Notes under the pieces: model-generated
What the model was told of the DNA's origin: nothing
Database searches by the model: none
What the model saw: the letters and a program-made list of their open reading frames with translations, nothing else
In this document: in pieces, positions 33,809 through 41,164 of the stretch
Layout: each line of letters starts with the position of its first letter
Position numbering within the stretch: position 1 is the first letter of the stretch
Source: Paenibacillus_AA sp045062745
GTDB lineage: Bacteria > Bacillota > Bacilli > Paenibacillales > NBRC-103111
NCBI RefSeq assembly: GCF_045062745.1
Contig: NZ_JBJGED010000020.1
Span: 85,424 to 149,423 of the forward strand
Length of the DNA stretch: 64,000 bases
Direction: 5' to 3'
Translations under genes and position numbers: made by a program

Positions 33809-35016
33809 TAGGATTCGGATTGAACAACCTTCCGCTCTAAAATCTTATCAAAGAGATCCGCAGCGGCTTGGTCGGCCTTTCGGATGACGTGGCCGTACTT
33901 GTCCATCGTGGTGCCGATTTTCGAATGCCCTACCCGTTCGGAAATGATCTTAGCATGAACACCTTGGTTGATAAGCAAAGTAACAGAGGTATGCCGGAAA
34001 TCGTGGAAACGAATGTATTTCAAATGGCCAAGCTTCTCCGAGTGGAATTCTCTCCACCACTCGCTCAGTCGCTTCGGGTAGACGGGCTTACCTTCCGCCC
34101 CTGGTGCCGAGCTCATAAACAAAAATTCCTGCTCCGGTTTTGCCTTCCACTTTTTCAACACCTGCATCTTCATCTGCAGCCATTCTTTCCGGTACTGTTT
34201 CAATTCTTCAAGCACGGAGGGGGAGATAGCAATCGGTCGAACCGAGCTCGGATTCTTTGGAAGCTTGATGACAGGTTCGCCTTCCTTGTAGGCAGGTATG
34301 GATTGTATAACTTGAATAGTGCCGGTGGTAAGGTCTATATTCTTCCACTCCAACCCGAGTAACTCGGCGCGACGCATGCCGGTAGTGAGAGCGAGGGTGA
34401 TCAGTATTTTGAATCGGTTGTCTGCATCTTCAAGCGCTTTGAACAACTGCATGGACTCTTCCTCGTCGTAAACGTTCAACTCGACGGAGGGCTTCTCTTT
34501 AGGCTTTTTGACGGCCTTCATGGGGGATTCCTTGATAACCTGCCACTCGACTGCCTTATTGAACATGCTACGGAGAACGCGGTAGTTATAGACGATGGAT
34601 GCGCTACCAAGCCCGGATTCAGAAAGTTTATCCAGGTAATCAATCACATGTAAAGCCCGGATCTTCTCGATCTTCATGCTGCCGAAATAGGGTAGGATGC
34701 GTTTGTTGGTATGAAATTCATAATTCTCCTGTGTCTTATACTCCAGCTCTTTACGGACGAACTTATTTAACCATACCTCTACGAAAGCGGAGAAGGTGAG
34801 CTTATCCGGAGAAATGTACTCCCCAGCCTCCACCTCCATCTTGAACTTCACGAGTTCTTCGTCCAGATAGCTTTGCAGCTTCTTCGTCGTTTTAAGTAGG
34901 GCGGTGTCCTCGATCTTGATCGTCTTTTTGCGGCTGATCCGCTTGCCGCTGGGGTCTGTCCCAATATCGACGGTCAATCTCCAAGAATTCGCTCCACGCT
35001 TTTCGATGTAAGCCAA
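33808..35016 (-). CDS. int: Tyrosine-type phage integrase
   Basis: 402 residues. The catalytic residues are R215 (TTGMRRAEL), H338 and R341 (HDFRHT), H364 (GHSKIGTT) and Y374. Residues 1-~60 form an arm-binding AP2-like domain (WRLTVDIGTDPSGKRISRKK) and ~75-165 the SAM-like core-binding domain. It mediates prophage integration and, with an excisionase, excision. It reads leftward away from the lysogeny genes and marks the left end of the prophage. Confidence 0.96.
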   Translation of the reverse strand: MAYIEKRGANSWRLTVDIGTDPSGKRISRKKTIKIEDTALLKTTKKLQSYLDEELVKFKMEVEAGEYISPDKLTFSAFVEVWLNKFVRKELEYKTQENYEFHTNKRILPYFGSMKIEKIRALHVIDYLDKLSESGLGSASIVYNYRVLRSMFNKAVEWQVIKESPMKAVKKPKEKPSVELNVYDEEESMQLFKALEDADNRFKILITLALTTGMRRAELLGLEWKNIDLTTGTIQVIQSIPAYKEGEPVIKLPKNPSSVRPIAISPSVLEELKQYRKEWLQMKMQVLKKWKAKPEQEFLFMSSAPGAEGKPVYPKRLSEWWREFHSEKLGHLKYIRFHDFRHTSVTLLINQGVHAKIISERVGHSKIGTTMDKYGHVIRKADQAAADLFDKILERKVVQSES

Positions 35017-35034
35017 TGTTCCCCAACCTCCCAG

Positions 35035-35652
35035 CTAAAAATCTAAAACAAATTTTAAATCGATATCGTACTGGAATGGTGTGTTGTATCGAATGAAGTC
35101 GTGGAATTTTTCAATCATATGCGAGCTGTATTCAGACGGACCGAGATTGCGACGTGTGCGCCGTAGATAGTTCATCTTTTTTGCTGCGGCATAAGAGGAA
35201 ACCCCAAAGATATTCATTAGTGCGGCTTGAGTTATAGGCGTTCCTCGAGCTGCTAGCTCACAAATGATGTCGTCCGGCATGTAGAAATTAGCTGCAAAGA
35301 AATGAGCCTCAACCTCTTCGATGTCTCCATCTTGTTTATGTTCTAGTAGAACATGTCCGAGCTCATGCCCTAATGTCCAGTTAAATCGTCCGGGGGAATC
35401 TACTTCCTCATTGTAGAAAATCAAAGCTTGATCCGCGGCATGAATTACATTGAATCCATCTTTAAAAAATCCTCCTGGCATAATACTACTGAGAGGAACT
35501 CCTACGGATCGACAATAGTGCTGCATGGATATAAACATTATGTCATGAGCATACCTGATCTCTCGAGGATCAAAAGGGAATGCTACTACGTCATCAGCCA
35601 TTAAGAGCGTTATTGTAGCAAGTTCTTTGCATCTTTCGAAATCAGGTTTCAC
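35035..35652 (-). CDS. ImmA/IrrE-family metallopeptidase
   Basis: 205 residues with the zinc protease motif GHELGHVLLEH (H96, E97, H100) followed by EVEAHFFAANFYMP, the third-ligand segment. In ICEBs1 and several phages ImmA cuts the repressor to release induction. Here the gene lies nine bases after the repressor gene on the same strand, so cleavage of that repressor is the natural inference. GTG 35652 has GAGGTGG upstream. Confidence 0.9.
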   Translation of the reverse strand: MKPDFERCKELATITLLMADDVVAFPFDPREIRYAHDIMFISMQHYCRSVGVPLSSIMPGGFFKDGFNVIHAADQALIFYNEEVDSPGRFNWTLGHELGHVLLEHKQDGDIEEVEAHFFAANFYMPDDIICELAARGTPITQAALMNIFGVSSYAAAKKMNYLRRTRRNLGPSEYSSHMIEKFHDFIRYNTPFQYDIDLKFVLDF

Positions 35653-35661
35653 GCAGCCACC

Positions 35662-36024
35662 TCATTGCTTCTTTGTGTTCTTCAGATAGGCGTCAATAGT
35701 ACTGGATATGAATTTTTTGAGATTCTCGCGGACATCTTCTGGAATTTCTTCAGTATGGCGAGCCATGATCAGAAAATCTTTCTCATTATCGTTTCTAGCG
35801 ACATCAAGGGCGTTCGGCACTTCCTCTTGCCTCCCCAGTAGAAAATCCGTAGTGGTGTGCAAAATATCGGCAATCTTAAGTAGTGTTTCAGCGGGTGGGA
35901 CAGCAACATCTCTCTCATAGTTCGAAAAGTTTGCTCTGTTCATTCCAAGTTGCTCGGCCATCGTGTCTTGGGTGAAACCTCTCTTTACCCTCAGATCCCG
36001 GATTCTTGAGCCGATCGACGACAT
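35662..36024 (-). CDS. Phage repressor, XRE-family helix-turn-helix
   Basis: 120 residues. The helix-turn-helix spans ~residues 7-62 (RIRDLRVKRGFTQDTMAEQLG, then NRANFSNYERDVAVPPAETL). The C-terminal half is acidic and helical, without a LexA-like serine-lysine autoprotease. Loss of repression must then rely on another factor, for which the downstream ImmA-like protease is suited. It is divergent from the Cro-like gene across the operator at 36079-36095. Confidence 0.9.
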   Translation of the reverse strand: MSSIGSRIRDLRVKRGFTQDTMAEQLGMNRANFSNYERDVAVPPAETLLKIADILHTTTDFLLGRQEEVPNALDVARNDNEKDFLIMARHTEEIPEDVRENLKKFISSTIDAYLKNTKKQ

Positions 36025-36074
36025 TATTGATCTCTCCTCAGAAAAAATATAAAAAAGTTTATTATGTTTTCGTA

Positions 36075-36103
36075 TTGACGTAAACGATATTTACGAGTAT
36101 GAT
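36075..36103 (+). promoter_or_regulatory. Rightward early promoter with repressor operator in its spacer
   Basis: TTGACG (36075-36080), a 17-base spacer, TATGAT (36098-36103). The inverted repeat CGTAAA-CGATA-TTTACG (36079-36095) fills the spacer, so a bound repressor would exclude RNA polymerase. Confidence 0.82.
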
Positions 36104-36129
36104 TTGAAATACAAAGGAGGTGATGGTAA

Positions 36130-36351
36130 ATGTTGAATCATACACGTGTCATTCGGATACGTTTTAAGCAGCTCCGAAAATCGAAGGGCACGCAAAACTT
36201 CGTCGGTTCCGAGAATGGTGTAAGTGGAACAATGATCCGTTATATCGAAAACGGGTATGTCGTTCCAAGTGGCAAGCTAATGCTAAAGCTATCTAGTTAT
36301 TTCGGAGTTCCTGTCGAAGAGTTGTTTCCGGATGTTGCGAAAAACGAATAA
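36130..36351 (+). CDS. Cro-like XRE-family regulator
   Basis: 73 residues made almost entirely of a helix-turn-helix (FKQLRKSKGTQNFVGSENG, then SGTMIRYIENGYVVPSGKLM). GGAGGTGAT precedes ATG 36130. It is the first gene of the rightward transcript and divergent from the repressor, the standard place for a Cro-type antirepressor. Two further operator-like repeats follow it. Confidence 0.85.
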   Translation: MLNHTRVIRIRFKQLRKSKGTQNFVGSENGVSGTMIRYIENGYVVPSGKLMLKLSSYFGVPVEELFPDVAKNE

Positions 36352-36360
36352 TGGAAATCA

Positions 36361-36391
36361 TATTTACGTTTTTTATTATATAACGTAAATA
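36361..36391. promoter_or_regulatory. Second operator-like inverted repeat
   Basis: TATTTACGTT (36361-36370), 11 bases, AACGTAAATA (36382-36391): a perfect 10-bp inverted repeat with the same ACGTAAA half-site as the early promoter operator, in opposite spacing. Confidence 0.65.
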
Positions 36392-36466
36392 TTATTAACG
36401 CAAGCGATTTGTAAAAAATCGGAAGGCTTATTTAGCTATGCCCTGATAGTAAATTAAATTTACTCC

Positions 36467-36486
36467 TTACGGAAAATGACGTAAAC
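36467..36486. promoter_or_regulatory. Third operator-like site
   Basis: TTACG, eight bases, CGTAA, within which TGACGTAAAC repeats exactly the decamer found at the early promoter. It lies about 20 bases before the excisionase-like gene. Confidence 0.5.
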
Positions 36487-36504
36487 AGAACAGGGGTGAA
36501 GGTT

Positions 36505-36819
36505 TTGACGGCCGACAAATCATTGGCGGTAATGATTGAAGCACTGAAGCAGCAAATAAAGCAGGAGGTCATCGAAGAACTGCAGGCAAAATGCGAACCG
36601 GTTGAGGATCGTCGGCTAACAATCGAAGAGGCCGCGGAATACTTAAGGATTTCACGAGAGACGTTGTACCGCCTTTGTAAAGAAAAGCAGATTGAACATA
36701 TCACCATTGGGTCGATCGGTTCCAAAAAACCAAGGATTAACTTCAGTTTGTCGGTCCTTGAAGCTTGGATTCGCAAGAAGGAGCTTGAAAGTGTGAGTCT
36801 CATCACAGGGGCGAGGTGA
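36505..36819 (+). CDS. Excisionase-type helix-turn-helix DNA-binding protein
   Basis: About 104 residues. The C-terminal half is a MerR/Xis-type winged helix (LTIEEAAEYLRISRETLYRLC, then KKPRINFSLSVLEAWIRKKE). The N-terminal part is a charged helix. Such proteins bend DNA at attachment sites or act as small regulators. TTG 36505 has AGGGGTG six bases upstream; GTG 36496 is a possible alternative. Its stop overlaps the start region of the next small gene. Confidence 0.75.
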   Translation: MTADKSLAVMIEALKQQIKQEVIEELQAKCEPVEDRRLTIEEAAEYLRISRETLYRLCKEKQIEHITIGSIGSKKPRINFSLSVLEAWIRKKELESVSLITGAR

Positions 36820-36824
36820 TTAAT

Positions 36825-36941
36825 GTGCCAGATGATCTCCTGGACTTTTGGGGTGATTTCTACATCGAGCATTTAATTGGTAAACGATTCAGGGTGACTT
36901 TCGAACAGTTTCTAGAAGTCGTGCAGGAAATGAAATTCTGA
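36825..36941 (+). CDS. Small phage protein (38 aa)
   Basis: Reads MPDDLLDFWGDFYIEHL and continues to VVQEMKF. GTG 36825 with GAGGTGAT just upstream; GTG 36816 would overlap the previous stop. The sequence is coherent, amphipathic and well placed in a tight operon, which supports a real gene. No function recognised. Confidence 0.5.
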   Translation: MPDDLLDFWGDFYIEHLIGKRFRVTFEQFLEVVQEMKF

Positions 36942-36959
36942 GAGGTGGAATGAACCACA

Positions 36960-37112
36960 ATGAACCCTAAGCAACCCGCTGACACAATCACCATTCCGCT
37001 GGCGACCGCTCAGGCGGCCCTCGACGAGCTGCATGACCTCCGGGAGCGTGTGAAAGCCCTGGAGAAGGAGAACACGCTGCTCAGCCTCTATGGATGGAGG
37101 GGTGAGCAATGA
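36960..37112 (+). CDS. Small helical phage protein (50 aa) upstream of the MazF-like gene
   Basis: Starts at ATG 36960 with AGAGGTGG upstream and ends in an ATGA overlap with the MazF-like gene. The middle (AALDELHDLRERVKALEKEN) has heptad character of a short coiled coil. Its place directly ahead of a toxin-family gene makes it one candidate for an antitoxin, but it lacks an AbrB or RHH DNA-binding fold. Confidence 0.55.
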   Translation: MNPKQPADTITIPLATAQAALDELHDLRERVKALEKENTLLSLYGWRGEQ

Positions 37113-37483
37113 ACATTTACCGCGGTCAAATATACACAGGCAATCTCGGCCCGATCTCGGATTCGGCTGGATCTGAGCAGCGGGGTATACGGCCGGCGCT
37201 GATCATCCAGAACAACACGGGAAACGAGTACAGCCCGACGGTCATCGTCGCACCCATCACGGGACGCCCCAAGCGCTACTTACCGACTCACGTCGACCTG
37301 TCGGATGTACCGGGTCTGACACCTGGATCGACCGCGATCCTCGAGCAAATACGCACGCTGGATAAGCGACATCTTGGGACCGGGCTCGTGGCGACACTCG
37401 AAGAAAGCAAAATGCGACTCATCGACGATGCGATCAAGGTGAGCCTCGGCCTTACACTACGCGAAGGAGGTGAGGAATCTTGA
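37109..37483 (+). CDS. MazF/PemK-family protein
   Basis: 124 residues. The family segments are clear: RGQIYTGNLGPISDSAGSEQ, GIRPALIIQNNTGNEYSPTVIVAPIT, and the late RTLDKRHLG. MazF/PemK proteins are ribosome-independent mRNA endoribonucleases paired with an antitoxin. No MazE/AbrB-like partner is adjacent; only two very small genes flank it, both overlapping its ends. It may be a true toxin with a new kind of partner or a phage nuclease used in takeover. Confidence 0.88.
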   Translation: MNIYRGQIYTGNLGPISDSAGSEQRGIRPALIIQNNTGNEYSPTVIVAPITGRPKRYLPTHVDLSDVPGLTPGSTAILEQIRTLDKRHLGTGLVATLEESKMRLIDDAIKVSLGLTLREGGEES

Positions 37484-37581
37484 GGGTCTTGGTCGCCGAG
37501 TGGCGTGAGCTCACGATGAATGAGCGGTTGTCAGTCCTGGAGTACAAGGCAAGCGAGAACGAAAAGCGCTGGAAAAAGTAA
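37480..37581 (+). CDS. Small phage protein (33 aa) downstream of the MazF-like gene
   Basis: TTG 37480 has AAGGAGG nine bases upstream and overlaps the MazF-like stop. The product begins MRVLVAEWRELTMNERL and ends in a basic tail. The strong SD argues for translation. Whether it is an antitoxin or an unrelated phage peptide cannot be told. The 37582-37694 gap holds only a weak ACCCC/GGGGT hairpin. Confidence 0.45.
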   Translation: MRVLVAEWRELTMNERLSVLEYKASENEKRWKK

Positions 37582-37694
37582 AAACCCCATTTTCTCGGGG
37601 TAGGAGCCGAGATACGGGGCACACGAAAACACTTTATCAAGCCGATCGTACCACATTCAATCTGTACCCACAAGAACATTTTAGGAGGACTCAT

Positions 37695-38174
37695 ATGTCT
37701 GTACAAATCCATATCAACGGCGAGACCGCCTTGGAAGCCGTTCAGGAGCTCGCAACTCTTGCTGCAGCACTCTCCGGCCAATCTGTGGCAAGTCAAATCA
37801 CCGCAACCGTAGAAGCACCGAAACAGCAGCGCACCCGCAACGTCACGAAGCCCGCGCAAGTGAAGGAGCCGGAGAGCTCGCCGGTTCAGCAGGAAGAAGC
37901 GCCACCGGCCGAGCCAGACTCTCAGGAGCCCGATCCGGTCGATCCGGAGCCGGAAACCACCGACGGTGCGGAAGACGAGGGGCCTATCCCGACACCGGTA
38001 GATCTGCGCGCTAAAGCACAAGAGGTCGGGGCGGACGGCGGCCGGGCGGAGGTAAAGGCTCTCCTCGACAAGTACGGCAGCAAGTCGATCTCCGATATTC
38101 CGGAGAACAAGCGCTCCGCGTTCATGCGGGATCTGGAGTCCCTGCACACCAAGCTGAAGGAGAAGTCTGAATGA
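37695..38174 (+). CDS. Phage protein with acidic Pro-rich middle
   Basis: 159 residues. The N terminus (MSVQIHINGETALEAVQELA) is a short ordered region, residues ~45-95 are Pro/Glu-rich and probably disordered, and the C terminus (VKALLDKYGSKSISDIPENK) is a small helical domain often seen in phage proteins just before DUF2800. AGGAGG precedes ATG 37695. Its stop overlaps the next start (ATGA). A role with the DUF2800/DUF2815 pair in recombination is inference. Confidence 0.7.
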   Translation: MSVQIHINGETALEAVQELATLAAALSGQSVASQITATVEAPKQQRTRNVTKPAQVKEPESSPVQQEEAPPAEPDSQEPDPVDPEPETTDGAEDEGPIPTPVDLRAKAQEVGADGGRAEVKALLDKYGSKSISDIPENKRSAFMRDLESLHTKLKEKSE

Positions 38175-39361
38175 CGGCACACGCGGAACGCGCACATTCC
38201 CTTCTCGGCGCGTCCAAGGCGAGCCAGTGGATAAACTGTCCGCCGAGTGCCCGGCTGCAGGAGGGCATCAAGGATACGCGCAGCGAGTACGCCGATGAGG
38301 GGACACTTGCCCACGAGCTGGCGGAGAACAAACTCCGCCGGCGGCTCCTCCCCTGCGACTCCAAAGAGCGGAAGCGGCTCGATAAGCAGCTCAAAGAGAT
38401 CCAGGCAAAGGACGGTTACGGTCCGGAGATGGAGAACGCCATCCAGGGGTATGTCGAGATTGTCGAGGAACGGTTCATGGCCGCTAAGGCCCGGACTCCG
38501 GATGCCGTCATTCTGTTAGAGGAGCGGTTGGACTTCTCGGAATGGGTACCAGACGGATTTGGCACCGGCGACGTCGTCCTAATCGCCGATGGCTTGATGG
38601 AGATCATCGACCTTAAGTATGGCAAAGGCGTCCCGGTCAGCGCGATCGGTAATTCGCAGATGCGGCTTTATGGCTTGGGGGCGTGGGCGGCATACAGCTA
38701 CCTCTACGATATTCGCGAGGTCCATATGACGATCGTCCAGCCACGGCTCGACAGTGTGAGCGATGATGCAATGACGGTTGAAGATCTACTGGCGTGGGCC
38801 GAGACAGTCGTCAAGCCTGCGGCCGCACTGGCCTTCGCCGGAGAAGGCGAACACAAGCCGGGGGACCATTGCCGATGGTGCAAGGTGAAGGCTACATGCC
38901 GCGCCCGCGCTGACGCGAATATGGCCGCACTGGCGTACGAGTTCCGCGATCCAGCGCTGCTGAGTCTCGAGGAGATCGGCGCGATTCTGCACGTCGCCGA
39001 GAGGCTGAGCGCCTGGGCTAAGGATGTTGCCGACTATGCGTTCGAGCAGGCCAAGGCTGGTGTGCGGATTCCGTCTTGGAAGCTTGTCGAAGGTCGCAGC
39101 AATCGGACCATCACGGACAAGAATGAGGCTAAGCTGGCGCTTGAGCTCGCGGAGATCGCTCCGGAGAAATACCTCAAGCCGCAGGAGCTATTAGGCATCG
39201 GCGAGCTGGAGAAGCAGATCGGCAAGAAGGAGCTTGCCAAGCTGCTGGACGGCCTGATCGTGAAGCCGTCCGGGAAGCCGGTACTCGTCACCGAGACCGA
39301 CCCACGGCCGGAGCTGAACGGCGTCGCGGCCGACTTCGCGGGGGAGGAGTTCGAACAGTGA
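38171..39361 (+). CDS. DUF2800 family protein, RecB/Cas4-like nuclease fold
   Basis: 396 residues. Residues ~10-60 (KASQWINCPPSARLQE, DEGTLAHELAE) and ~115-160 (FGTGDVVLIADGLMEIIDLKYGKG) form a PD-(D/E)XK core with the D...DxK residues. CRWCKVKATCRAR adds a cysteine cluster as in Cas4/AddB-type Fe-S nucleases. In phages this family lies beside DUF2815, and the pair is thought to work as a nuclease plus an ssDNA-binding protein in recombination or replication. The enzyme looks complete. Confidence 0.88.
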   Translation: MTAHAERAHSLLGASKASQWINCPPSARLQEGIKDTRSEYADEGTLAHELAENKLRRRLLPCDSKERKRLDKQLKEIQAKDGYGPEMENAIQGYVEIVEERFMAAKARTPDAVILLEERLDFSEWVPDGFGTGDVVLIADGLMEIIDLKYGKGVPVSAIGNSQMRLYGLGAWAAYSYLYDIREVHMTIVQPRLDSVSDDAMTVEDLLAWAETVVKPAAALAFAGEGEHKPGDHCRWCKVKATCRARADANMAALAYEFRDPALLSLEEIGAILHVAERLSAWAKDVADYAFEQAKAGVRIPSWKLVEGRSNRTITDKNEAKLALELAEIAPEKYLKPQELLGIGELEKQIGKKELAKLLDGLIVKPSGKPVLVTETDPRPELNGVAADFAGEEFEQ

Positions 39362-39564
39362 GATCCCAGTGCAATCAAAGATTTAAGGGCTACGGCATTC
39401 GGCTCGCATTCTCTGAGCCCGCAGAAATGTATTCTGATAGAGCCGTAAAAGTTCGACTGCCGAACGAGCCTAGAAATGCGGAAGAATACGCGGCGTTGTG
39501 TGGCCCTGTGAAAGTCTACCATCTAAACCCAACCACAAAGGAGCAAACCAAATATGACAATTGA
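39358..39564 (+). CDS. Small hypothetical phage protein
   Basis: 68 residues from GTG 39358, which overlaps the DUF2800 stop (GTGA). Its end overlaps the DUF2815 start by 11 bases. Two cysteines and a Pro-rich segment are visible; no family recognised. Overlaps at both ends support it as coupled, but a non-coding spacer is possible. Confidence 0.5.
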   Translation: MRSQCNQRFKGYGIRLAFSEPAEMYSDRAVKVRLPNEPRNAEEYAALCGPVKVYHLNPTTKEQTKYDN

Positions 39565-40144
39565 TAACCAACCCACCAAAGTAGTAACCGGAAAAGTACG
39601 TCTCTCCTACTGCAACATATGGCAGCCGCGGGAGGACGACAACGGGGTAGAGAAATACGGAACGGCTATCCTTATCCCGAAGTCCGACAAGGAAACGCTC
39701 CGGAAAATCCAAGCAGCCGTAAACGCTGCGGTCGAGGCCGGGAAGAGCCAATGGGGCGGCAAGATTCCGCCGAACTTGAAAAAGCCGCTGCGGGACGGCG
39801 ACGAGGAGCGGCCGGACGATGAGGCGTATGCAGGGCATTACTTCCTGAACGCTAACAGCAAGCAAAAGCCTGGCATCGCGAAGCCGGTCGGAAAAGATGC
39901 GAACGGCAAGACGAAATTCCAAGAGATCACGGACACGACGGAAGTTTACTCCGGATGCTATGCAAAAGTGTCGCTTAATTTCTTTCCATTCAACGGAAAG
40001 CAGAACGGCGTCGCCGCTGGTCTGAACAATGTCGTGAAGGTGCAAGACGGGGAGCCGCTGGGCGGCCGAGCAAGTGTAAGAGACGAGTTCGCGGACGAGG
40101 AGTTCGACGACGATTACGGCAGCGACGACGATTTTATGAACTAA
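39554..40144 (+). CDS. DUF2815 family single-stranded DNA-binding protein
   Basis: 196 residues. The OB-fold-like body (VTGKVRLSYCNIWQPRE, GTAILIPKSDKETLRKI, YAKVSLNFFPF) is followed by a very acidic tail (FADEEFDDDYGSDDDF), as in replication SSBs that recruit partners through the tail. DUF2815 phage proteins belong to the Enc34-type ssDNA-binding group. GAGCAAACC-type spacing gives a weak SD, so it may depend on translation of the upstream small gene. Confidence 0.85.
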   Translation: MTIDNQPTKVVTGKVRLSYCNIWQPREDDNGVEKYGTAILIPKSDKETLRKIQAAVNAAVEAGKSQWGGKIPPNLKKPLRDGDEERPDDEAYAGHYFLNANSKQKPGIAKPVGKDANGKTKFQEITDTTEVYSGCYAKVSLNFFPFNGKQNGVAAGLNNVVKVQDGEPLGGRASVRDEFADEEFDDDYGSDDDFMN

Positions 40145-40206
40145 TCACACTGAAGGGGATTCGGAAGGGTCCCCTTTCCTATCTCAAAATACGGGAGGTT
40201 GCGCAA

Positions 40207-40605
40207 ATGTCTATAGGAATAAGCAAGGAGATGCTGCTTGGGTGGCTATTCGGGAGACTTGAACATATGGGCGCCAATTCTGGCATTAACGATTTAGTCA
40301 AAGCCGCGCACCACAACGCGATCGACAAAGGCTGGTACGAGGAGCCGCGCACGTTCGGCGAGATGGTCGCTCTTATGCACTGCGAGCTGTCGGAAGCGAT
40401 GGAGGACTACCGGAACGGTCACGGAGTAGCGGAGACTTGGTATGTGTCTGGTAAGCCGTGCGGCGTCCCGACGGAGCTGGCCGACGTCGTTATTCGAATC
40501 TTTGACGCCTGCGGGTATTTCGGGATTGACCTGGAGAAGGCGATCAGTGAGAAGATGGCATTCAACGCGACGCGGCCGCAACGGCACGGAGGAAAGCGGC
40601 TGTGA
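40207..40605 (+). CDS. MazG-like nucleotide pyrophosphohydrolase
   Basis: 132 residues, all helical. The metal-binding pattern HCELSEAMEDYR, then ELADVVIRIFDACGYFG and the late KMAFNATRPQRHGG, is typical of the small phage MazG-like group, which hydrolyse (d)NTPs or lower ppGpp. GGGAGGTTG precedes ATG 40207. The last 18 bases are a repeat also found at the next two gene junctions. Confidence 0.85.
   Translation: MSIGISKEMLLGWLFGRLEHMGANSGINDLVKAAHHNAIDKGWYEEPRTFGEMVALMHCELSEAMEDYRNGHGVAETWYVSGKPCGVPTELADVVIRIFDACGYFGIDLEKAISEKMAFNATRPQRHGGKRL
40588..40605 (+). repeat. Gene-junction repeat A, copy 1
   Basis: GGAGGAAAGCGGCTGTGA. It encodes the ending GGKRL of one protein, supplies the SD (GGAGG), and ends in GTGA where the next GTG start overlaps the TGA stop. 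Confidence 0.85.
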
Positions 40606-40904
40606 GCGTTATCTATAAATACCCTATTGATGTTGTGCATTCGGTCCATCGTGTGGAGACGCCGGCCTCCAGCACAGTTATCTCGGCCATCGAGCAAAAC
40701 GGGCTGATCGTGATTTATGTTCACGTCCCTGACCCTTACGCTCCCGCTTTGTGGGATGGCACTAAAAGTATCCTTGTTCTCGGAACGGGTTGCGAGTTTG
40801 ACGGGCCGGATTTTGAAGAGATGCGCTTCATAAACACCGTCAAAGTAGGCGTTTTTGTTTGGCACGTATTTGAGCTTATGGATAGTGGAGGGAAGCGGCT
40901 GTGA
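40602..40904 (+). CDS. DUF7352-like small phage protein
   Basis: 100 residues. The pattern YKYPIDVVHSVHRVETPASSTVIS, then IVIYVHVPDP, LVLGTGCEF and INTVKVGVFVWHVFEL, suggests a compact beta protein common in siphoviral early regions, of unknown function. GTG 40602 is inside junction repeat A. Like both neighbours it ends in GGKRL. Confidence 0.7.
   Translation: MSVIYKYPIDVVHSVHRVETPASSTVISAIEQNGLIVIYVHVPDPYAPALWDGTKSILVLGTGCEFDGPDFEEMRFINTVKVGVFVWHVFELMDSGGKRL
40887..40904 (+). repeat. Gene-junction repeat A, copy 2
   Basis: GGAGGGAAGCGGCTGTGA, one base different from copy 1, with the same stop, SD and start arrangement. Confidence 0.85.
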
Positions 40905-41164
40905 TGTACGCGGGGGCTTATCTATTGATCGGGCTTATCTTTGCACACTTCGCTATAGCGAAAGTGGATCGCCAGATTAGCGAGGAAGTCGAGTCTGGCG
41001 AGGTTAGCGAAGAAGCGAACGACATCATCGAAAAATCGGATCGCATTCAGAACGTAATCGGGTACAAAAACTATTTAGCCGTGCTGTACATTGCGCTTTC
41101 CATTTTCTGGCTGCCGGCAGTAGCGTTCAAAGTATTGAAGCACATTGGAGGGAAGAGGCTGTGA
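40901..41164 (+). CDS. Small phage membrane protein, two transmembrane helices
   Basis: 87 residues. Helix 1 is AGAYLLIGLIFAHFAIA near the N terminus, then a charged loop (QISEEVESGEVSEEANDIIE) and helix 2 YLAVLYIALSIFWLPAVAF. Membrane proteins of this size in early phage operons often act in superinfection exclusion, but nothing in the sequence proves that. GTG 40901 lies in junction repeat A; the C terminus is GGKRL. Confidence 0.65.
   Translation: MMYAGAYLLIGLIFAHFAIAKVDRQISEEVESGEVSEEANDIIEKSDRIQNVIGYKNYLAVLYIALSIFWLPAVAFKVLKHIGGKRL
41147..41164 (+). repeat. Gene-junction repeat A, copy 3
   Basis: GGAGGGAAGAGGCTGTGA. It differs from copy 2 at one base and leads into the radical SAM gene. 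Confidence 0.85.

Noticed and set aside
33559..33840. Plus-strand frame across the gap between the MBL hydrolase and the integrase
   Set aside because: It runs through a terminator, a palindrome and the 11-bp repeats, lacks an SD and overlaps the integrase end. The stretch is better read as attachment and 3'-end DNA.
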